Assembly: GCA_023408815.1 (NCBI GenBank)
Contig: JAEYJO010000038.1
Span: forward strand, 40,653-104,652
Source: Bacillota bacterium
GTDB lineage: Bacteria > Bacillota > Clostridia > Lachnospirales > Lachnospiraceae
Length of the DNA stretch: 64,000 nucleotides
Reading direction: 5' to 3'
Of this stretch, positions 59,302-64,000 are shown piece after piece (the stretch's first letter is position 1; each line of letters begins with the position of its first letter). The notes beneath the pieces are model-generated. The model saw nothing but the letters and a program-made list of their open reading frames with translations, searched no databases and was not told the origin of the DNA. The position numbers were made by a program, and so were the translations under genes.

Positions 59302-61854
59302 ATGAAGAAAACAGCGATAAAATGTTTATATCTGGCGGCTGTGTTTTTTGTAGCTCTTTTTATTATCAGTGCGGTGGCAAACCAGGGTAATACCGAGATG
59401 ACGATGGAAATGGGGCCAGCGACATATCCGGTTATCCATATGGTGGTAGGCGGCAGAGAGGTAAACAGTCTGCATGGATATAAGGGAAGCATGGAATGCA
59501 GCTACCAAAGGGACAGCATAACGCCCCTCGGACAAGGGAGAAAAGTGAATATTACCGTGGATAAATACGGGGAGACGATAGAGGGGTTGTCGTTTGAGGT
59601 GCGAAGCATTGACGGAGAGAGGCTGGTGGAGAGTACACAGCTTACCGACTATCAGGAGACGGAAGAGACCATTGAGGCGGAATTCTCCATAAAAGATTTA
59701 ATCGAAGAGGATACGGAATACATGCTCGTGCTGCTCCTTGCCGACGGCAATGGGAGGACGGTTTATTATTATACGAGAATTATCCAGACAGAAAACTATT
59801 TTGTTGATGAAAAGGTAGATTATGTGCTGGATTTTCATAGGAGAACCTTCGATAAGGAGGCGGCCAAGGAGCTTACCAAATATCTGGAATCCAATTCTGA
59901 CGGAGATAATACGACCTACAGCAAGGTGACGATACACAGCAGCTTCAATCAGGTTACATGGGGAGACTTGTCCGTAAACAAATTAACGGAGCCCGATATA
60001 ACAATAAAGGAACTGGCCTCCCAGACCGGAGCCCTGGAGCTGAATTACCTTGTGTCCATAGCAGACGGCAAGCAGACAAAGCTTTACCGAATCAAAGAAT
60101 TCTACCGGATACGCTATACCTCCGACCGGATTTATCTGCTGGATTTCGAGAGGACGATGAAGCAGATCTTTGATGAAAAAGCAGATGTTTACAGCAACAA
60201 CAAGATCGATCTGGGAATAATCCGGCTTGAAGACATTGATTTGGCAGAGAGCGACGGCGGAAACGTAGTCGCGTTTACCGATGGGAACCGGCTATACTGT
60301 TATAATGTTACCGACAATAAGCTGTCTCTTTTGTTCAGTTTTTACGACGGAAATTATGACGATGAGAGGACCACCTGGGAGAAGCACGAAATAAAGATAT
60401 TGAACGTGGATGAGGCGGGGAATGTCCAGTTCATTGTCTACGGATATATGAACCGGGGAAAGCATGAAGGAGAGGTCGGGATATCGGTATATCATTTCAG
60501 CGGGCTTTTGAACACGATTGAAGAACTGGCCTATATACCCAGTGCAGGTTCCTACGAAATACTGAAGGCGGAGCTGGAGCAGCTTTCCTATATCAATAAG
60601 TCGGCAATCTTCTTCTTTATGCACGAGGGCTCCATCTATGCGGTGAATCTGGAGGACCGTACCTGTGAGGTCATGGTTTCCGATCTGATAGAAGGCAGCT
60701 ATAAGGTATCGGACTCCAACCGGATGGTGGTATGGCAGACCGGAGGGGACCAATATGCCAGTAAAAAACTGATACTTATGAATCTGAACACAAAGGAAAA
60801 GACGGAAATAGCAGCAGGTGCGGAAGGGGAAGTATCGGAGGAATATATTGCGCCATTGGGCTTTATGGACGAGGATCTGATATACGGACTGGCTAAAAGC
60901 TCAGATGTGGTTCAGGATAACACCGGAAGCATATTCTTTCCTATGTATAATATCAAGATACAGAACGAAAGCGGCGAGGTGCTTAAGACTTACGAACAAC
61001 CGGGAATTTATGTGGTCGGCAGCGAGATTCAGGGAAATCAGATCAGCCTTTTGCGTTTGGAGAAGGATGAGGAAACAGGAGTTTATACAGAGATTTCTAA
61101 CGATCAGATCGTAAACACAAAGGTAGAGACTGCTGGAAACAATACGGTAGAATCCGTACCTACGGATAAATTTGAAAAAATAGTGCAGATAGTTGTAAAG
61201 AGCAATATCAATAGGAAGACTTTAAAGTGGCTGACACCAAAGGAAGTGTTGTTCGAGGGCGGAAGGGAAATCGCACTGGAAAAAAATGAAACGGAAGCTC
61301 CCCGGTATTATGTATACGGAAAAGACGGGGTGGAGGGAATCTTCACCGATGAGGGAAACGCGGTCGATCTGGCCTACGAGCTTTCCGGTATCGTAGTGAA
61401 TGGAAAGGGTGATTATATCTGGATCAAGGGTAACAGAAGCTTGAAGAACCAGATCATGGCGATCAAAGAGGCGGCGATTACCGAAGAAAAGAACAGCCTT
61501 GCCGTATGCCTGGATACGATTCTGCAATATGAAGGCGTAATGCGCAATTCAGAGTATTTTTTAAACAGGGGAGAAAACATACTGGATATTATGAAGAGCA
61601 ATCTGGAGGGAGTTCAGGTTCTTGATTTGACGGGATGCAGTCTGGACGCTATATTATATTATACGAATAAGGATATACCGGTGCTTGCCACCTTAAACGA
61701 CGGCAGCGCAGTTTTGATTGTGGGCTTCAACGAGCTCAATACGGTATTGATGGACCCGCTTACCGGTACGATTTACAAAAAGGGAATGAATGACTCGAAG
61801 CAGATGTTCGAAGAAAATGGAAATCGCTTTATCACCTATGTTAGGGGTGAATAA
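59302..61854 (+). CDS. Large exported protein with C-terminal C39-peptidase-like domain
   Basis: 850-residue protein with an N-terminal signal anchor (about residues 7-26, VFFVALFIISAVANQ). An Ig/beta-sandwich-like region covers about 45-180. A long beta-rich middle (about 270-680) reads like propeller blades with repeated strand patterns (FTDGNRLYCYNVTDNKLSLL, SIYAVNLEDRTCEVMVSD). The last 90 residues (GCSLDAILYYTNKDIPVLAT, SAVLIVGF, MDPLTGTIYKK) resemble C39-type cysteine peptidases. The position where GHAVVIVG has its catalytic His is Ser, so it is probably non-catalytic. I do not know a named family. Isolated gene. Confidence 0.75.
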   Translation: MKKTAIKCLYLAAVFFVALFIISAVANQGNTEMTMEMGPATYPVIHMVVGGREVNSLHGYKGSMECSYQRDSITPLGQGRKVNITVDKYGETIEGLSFEVRSIDGERLVESTQLTDYQETEETIEAEFSIKDLIEEDTEYMLVLLLADGNGRTVYYYTRIIQTENYFVDEKVDYVLDFHRRTFDKEAAKELTKYLESNSDGDNTTYSKVTIHSSFNQVTWGDLSVNKLTEPDITIKELASQTGALELNYLVSIADGKQTKLYRIKEFYRIRYTSDRIYLLDFERTMKQIFDEKADVYSNNKIDLGIIRLEDIDLAESDGGNVVAFTDGNRLYCYNVTDNKLSLLFSFYDGNYDDERTTWEKHEIKILNVDEAGNVQFIVYGYMNRGKHEGEVGISVYHFSGLLNTIEELAYIPSAGSYEILKAELEQLSYINKSAIFFFMHEGSIYAVNLEDRTCEVMVSDLIEGSYKVSDSNRMVVWQTGGDQYASKKLILMNLNTKEKTEIAAGAEGEVSEEYIAPLGFMDEDLIYGLAKSSDVVQDNTGSIFFPMYNIKIQNESGEVLKTYEQPGIYVVGSEIQGNQISLLRLEKDEETGVYTEISNDQIVNTKVETAGNNTVESVPTDKFEKIVQIVVKSNINRKTLKWLTPKEVLFEGGREIALEKNETEAPRYYVYGKDGVEGIFTDEGNAVDLAYELSGIVVNGKGDYIWIKGNRSLKNQIMAIKEAAITEEKNSLAVCLDTILQYEGVMRNSEYFLNRGENILDIMKSNLEGVQVLDLTGCSLDAILYYTNKDIPVLATLNDGSAVLIVGFNELNTVLMDPLTGTIYKKGMNDSKQMFEENGNRFITYVRGE

Positions 61855-61879
61855 TGTAAAACTGCATATTTTGGCTGTT

Positions 61880-61896
61880 CGCAACCGATGGTTGCG
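61880..61896. promoter_or_regulatory. Palindrome upstream of the XRE gene
   Basis: Perfect CGCAACC-GAT-GGTTGCG inverted repeat; another GCAACC half-site occurs at 61921-61926, just upstream of a TATAAT at 61940-61945. Could be the operator of the XRE regulator, or a hairpin ending the preceding transcript. Confidence 0.4.
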
Positions 61897-62015
61897 GCCA
61901 TTCAAACTAGAATTGGTAGTGCAACCGGGGGGCAATTTCTATAATTAGTTCAAAGGAGTTCCCGATGTGAAAATTCCAAATGGATTTTTTCTCATTAAGA
62001 AAAGGAGAAAGTATT

Positions 62016-62819
62016 ATGAATATTGAAATTGCAAATCGGTTAGTGAATCTGCGAAAAAGCAATAACCTGTCGCAGGAAGCCTTGGCCGAGAAGCTTGGAA
62101 TCAGCAGGCAGGCTGTGAGCAAGTGGGAAAGGGCGGAGGCTTCACCGGACACGGATAATCTAATATTACTGGCGAGGCTGTACGGAATATCTCTGGATGA
62201 GCTTTTAAAGACGGAGGACGAGATTTCACCTCGCAGAGAGGAGACGCAGGAGACTTCAGATTCTGAAGAAGGGATTCCATACAGCGATGATGATGAATAC
62301 GTTCACGTAGGCTTCGGCGGGGTGCATGTAAAGGATAAGGACGGAAGCGAGGTTCATGTAGGCTGGGACGGCATACATGTGGACGACAAAAAGGGCAGGG
62401 ATAACGTTCATATCGACAAAAAGGGAGTATATGTAAATGGACAGAAATATGACAAGGAATGGTTCAGACATTATCATCATTTCCCTTTTGCTCTCGTTAT
62501 CGTGCTGCTTTATGTTTTGGCAGGAGCGTTCTTTAACGCATGGCATCCGGCATGGATGCTATTCCTTCTGATCCCGCTGTGGAACAGTTTCTTATCAGCG
62601 ATAAAAAATGAAAATATGCATTTTTTTTCATATCCGGTATTAGCTACGCTGCTGTTTTTTTGCGCCGGATTCTTTACAAACGCATGGCATCCGGCATGGG
62701 TGATTTTTCTGACGATTCCGATTTACTATCCTTTGGTTTCCTATATGCAGAGCCTTAGGAAGGAGCGCGAATATGAAGAATATCGTTCCCCGTATTCGGA
62801 TGAAGATACGGAGGAATAG
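62016..62819 (+). CDS. XRE-family regulator with C-terminal membrane domain
   Basis: 267-residue protein. Start at ATG 62016, with AAAGGAG upstream; the frame is open from 61980. The N-terminal helix-turn-helix is LSQEALAEKLGISRQAVSKW (residues about 18-37). A middle region (about 95-145) consists of short VHVxxxGVHV-type repeats (YVHVGFGGVHVKD, EVHVGWDGIHVDD, NVHIDKKGVYVNG). Then come two similar membrane segments, AGAFFNAWHPAWMLFLLIP and AGFFTNAWHPAWVIFLTIP, apparently an internal duplication. The DUF4097 gene starts 2 bp later, so both form an operon, perhaps a membrane-tethered regulator of its partner. Confidence 0.85.
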   Translation: MNIEIANRLVNLRKSNNLSQEALAEKLGISRQAVSKWERAEASPDTDNLILLARLYGISLDELLKTEDEISPRREETQETSDSEEGIPYSDDDEYVHVGFGGVHVKDKDGSEVHVGWDGIHVDDKKGRDNVHIDKKGVYVNGQKYDKEWFRHYHHFPFALVIVLLYVLAGAFFNAWHPAWMLFLLIPLWNSFLSAIKNENMHFFSYPVLATLLFFCAGFFTNAWHPAWVIFLTIPIYYPLVSYMQSLRKEREYEEYRSPYSDEDTEE

Positions 62820-62821
62820 AT

Positions 62822-63790
62822 ATGAAAAGAACGTGGATAGGGTTCATCGTGTTTTTATGCGGAGCGCTTGTGATCTGTGCGGCGTCTGCAGTCTATGCAA
62901 GGCAGCATAATTATGGTTCTTTTCGCTTTATAGGAGGATTCGGAATGGTAAGCTTGAAAAATACAGAGGAATTTGCGGTCGATGGAATTGAAAATATAGA
63001 TATTTCATATAGTTCGGAAAATATTGTCTTTCTAAAAGGAGAGCCGGATAAAATCGTTATAAAGGAATATCTTTATGAGAACAGAGAAGATCATACGAGA
63101 ATGGGAATAGAAGGTAATACGCTGTATGTTAAGAAGAATGAGGGGATGAACGTGACCTTTACTCTGGGCTTTTTGACAGGAAGCGAGAGAATCGAAATAT
63201 ATTTGCCCGAAGCCTTCGGCGGAAGCGTAACGGTCACGGCATCCAGCGGAAATATCACTTCGGATCCGGCATGGAGCTTCAAGGAGTTCCATTCGTATGT
63301 AAAAAGCGGTAATATCACCTGTGAATCGATCGAGGCAGAGAAAATTACGGCAGAGACTTCCAGCGGTAATATTTTCTTCGGTATGGCTCAGGGAGAAAGA
63401 ACGGTCACGGCATCCAGCGGAAATATTGTAGTATCCTCCGGGACAGGAGACACTTATGTGTTCGTTTCCAGTGGAAACATCAAGGTGGAAGGAGCCTCCG
63501 GAAGTTTTAAAGCTTCCGCCCATAGCGGGAACATCGAAGCTGAATTGATCAGTCTGGGAAAAACAGTGGAAGCGGAGGCGAGCAGCGGCAACATCCGGCT
63601 GATTATTCCCAGGGACAGCTCATTTTCCTATGAAGCAAATGCAGGCAGCGGAAGCATAGATACCGATTTCGATGAATACCTTTCCTACAACAAGAGAGGC
63701 AATGCGGCGAGCGGTACCTATGGAGCAAATGCAACGACATCGATAAGGACCAGCACCTCAAGCGGCAATGCGGACGTGAAGTTTCGGTAA
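62822..63790 (+). CDS. DUF4097 family beta-strand repeat protein
   Basis: 322-residue exported protein with one N-terminal membrane segment (about residues 7-25). The rest is a DUF4097 domain (about 45-322), a beta-helix-like fold with many SSGNI repeats (TASSGNITSD, TSSGNIFFG, SSGNIVVSS, SSGNIKVEG, HSGNIEAEL, SSGNIRLII). Function of the family is unknown; it commonly pairs with XRE or membrane regulators in Firmicutes, as with the gene 2 bp upstream. Followed by a terminator. Confidence 0.88.
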   Translation: MKRTWIGFIVFLCGALVICAASAVYARQHNYGSFRFIGGFGMVSLKNTEEFAVDGIENIDISYSSENIVFLKGEPDKIVIKEYLYENREDHTRMGIEGNTLYVKKNEGMNVTFTLGFLTGSERIEIYLPEAFGGSVTVTASSGNITSDPAWSFKEFHSYVKSGNITCESIEAEKITAETSSGNIFFGMAQGERTVTASSGNIVVSSGTGDTYVFVSSGNIKVEGASGSFKASAHSGNIEAELISLGKTVEAEASSGNIRLIIPRDSSFSYEANAGSGSIDTDFDEYLSYNKRGNAASGTYGANATTSIRTSTSSGNADVKFR

Positions 63791-63840
63791 ATCAGCAGTT
63801 ATGGAGAGGAATAAATAGCAGTTATTTCATCTAAAGTTTG

Positions 63841-63864
63841 AAAGGAGCCTCTCGGCTCCTTTTT
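63841..63864 (+). terminator. Terminator of the XRE-DUF4097 operon
   Basis: Perfect stem AAAGGAGCC / GGCTCCTTT with a TCTC loop followed by TTATG. Convergent with the partial gene at 63896; probably works for both strands. Confidence 0.88.
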
Positions 63865-63895
63865 ATGTAATAGGATTAGGGTGTCAAAAGGTCCT

Positions 63896-64000
63896 TTATA
63901 AATACATTCTGGTCAATATGACCAAAACAAAAAGAACGACTGCGCCTATGGAAATATTTAGAAGTTCTTTCTCTGGATATTTGAGCCATAACAGAAAACA
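63896..64000 (-). CDS. C-terminal end of a membrane protein (5' part outside window)
   Basis: The minus-strand frame entering at base 64000 gives 34 codons ending in TAA at 63896-63898. It contains WLKYPEKELLNISIG and a hydrophobic helix AVVLFVLVILTRMYL. It looks like the last transmembrane segment of an integral membrane protein. Family not recognisable from this length. It is convergent with the DUF4097 gene and shares the terminator between them. Confidence 0.5.
   Translation of the reverse strand, partial: CFLLWLKYPEKELLNISIGAVVLFVLVILTRMYL

Overview
The window looks like a chromosomal segment from an anaerobic, spore-forming, low-to-medium GC Firmicute, most likely a Lachnospiraceae-type clostridium. 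The reasons are spore-coat cotJ genes, pyruvate formate-lyase with its activase, a 2[4Fe-4S] ferredoxin, MecA, GdpP, BceRSAB-type genes, strong AGGAGG-type ribosome binding sites and sigma-A promoters. Placement is inference from gene content; no 16S gene or marker search was available.

Layout. 1-5282: a MacAB-like export operon (two HlyD-type adaptors, the first cut by the window edge; FtsX-type permease; small membrane-anchored protein; ATPase) closed by a terminator. 5421-6089: a TetR regulator with a near-consensus promoter and a palindromic operator candidate. 6129-16700: one long chemosensory cluster (CheY, CheA, multi-PAS hybrid kinase, REC protein, CheW, MCP, CheR, CheB). 16752-17828 (minus): cotJC and a cotJA-cotJB fusion. 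17983-19152: an amidohydrolase. 19249-23922: a Bce-type antimicrobial-peptide sensing and resistance set. 23925-26000 (minus): a second MCP. 26205-33374: housekeeping genes (sirtuin, DUF951, rpsF-ssb-rpsR, gdpP, rplI, dnaB, MerR regulator). 33407-37262 (minus): ferredoxin with a Rex-like operator, a 131-nt nested inverted-repeat element, pflA, and a split pyruvate formate-lyase. 37524-41843: DUF1858 protein, mecA, an 801-bp gene-free stretch with an orphan promoter, a GH18/SH3 protein and a cell-wall amidase. 41973-52552: an accessory block starting at a recombination scar (AraC and DUF4418 fragments) and carrying an FTR1/P19-type iron-uptake operon with two extra transport modules, an FMN-binding lipoprotein and a transglutaminase-like protein. 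52770-63790: sua5, rpiB, upp, dCMP deaminase, SleB-like hydrolase, DUF402 protein, methyltransferase, an 850-aa exported protein with a C39-like end, and an XRE/DUF4097 pair. The last 105 bases hold the end of a minus-strand membrane protein.

Most notable. The pyruvate formate-lyase is encoded as a 679-residue body that stops exactly where the glycyl-radical domain should begin. That domain is a separate 81-residue protein with its own ribosome binding site (RVSGYAVNF, Gly56). Between them lies a 67-residue protein that aligns with the first half of the glycyl-radical domain but has a Cys-rich tail in place of the radical loop. I regard this three-part arrangement as the best candidate for an undescribed system. 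Other points of interest are the FMN-equipped P19/FTR1 operon, the CotJA-CotJB fusion, two nested palindromic RNA-like elements and an orphan strong promoter in the 801-bp gap.

Start codons were chosen by ribosome binding site and are often internal to the longest open frame. Functions are from recognised motifs and family knowledge only; no database search was run.
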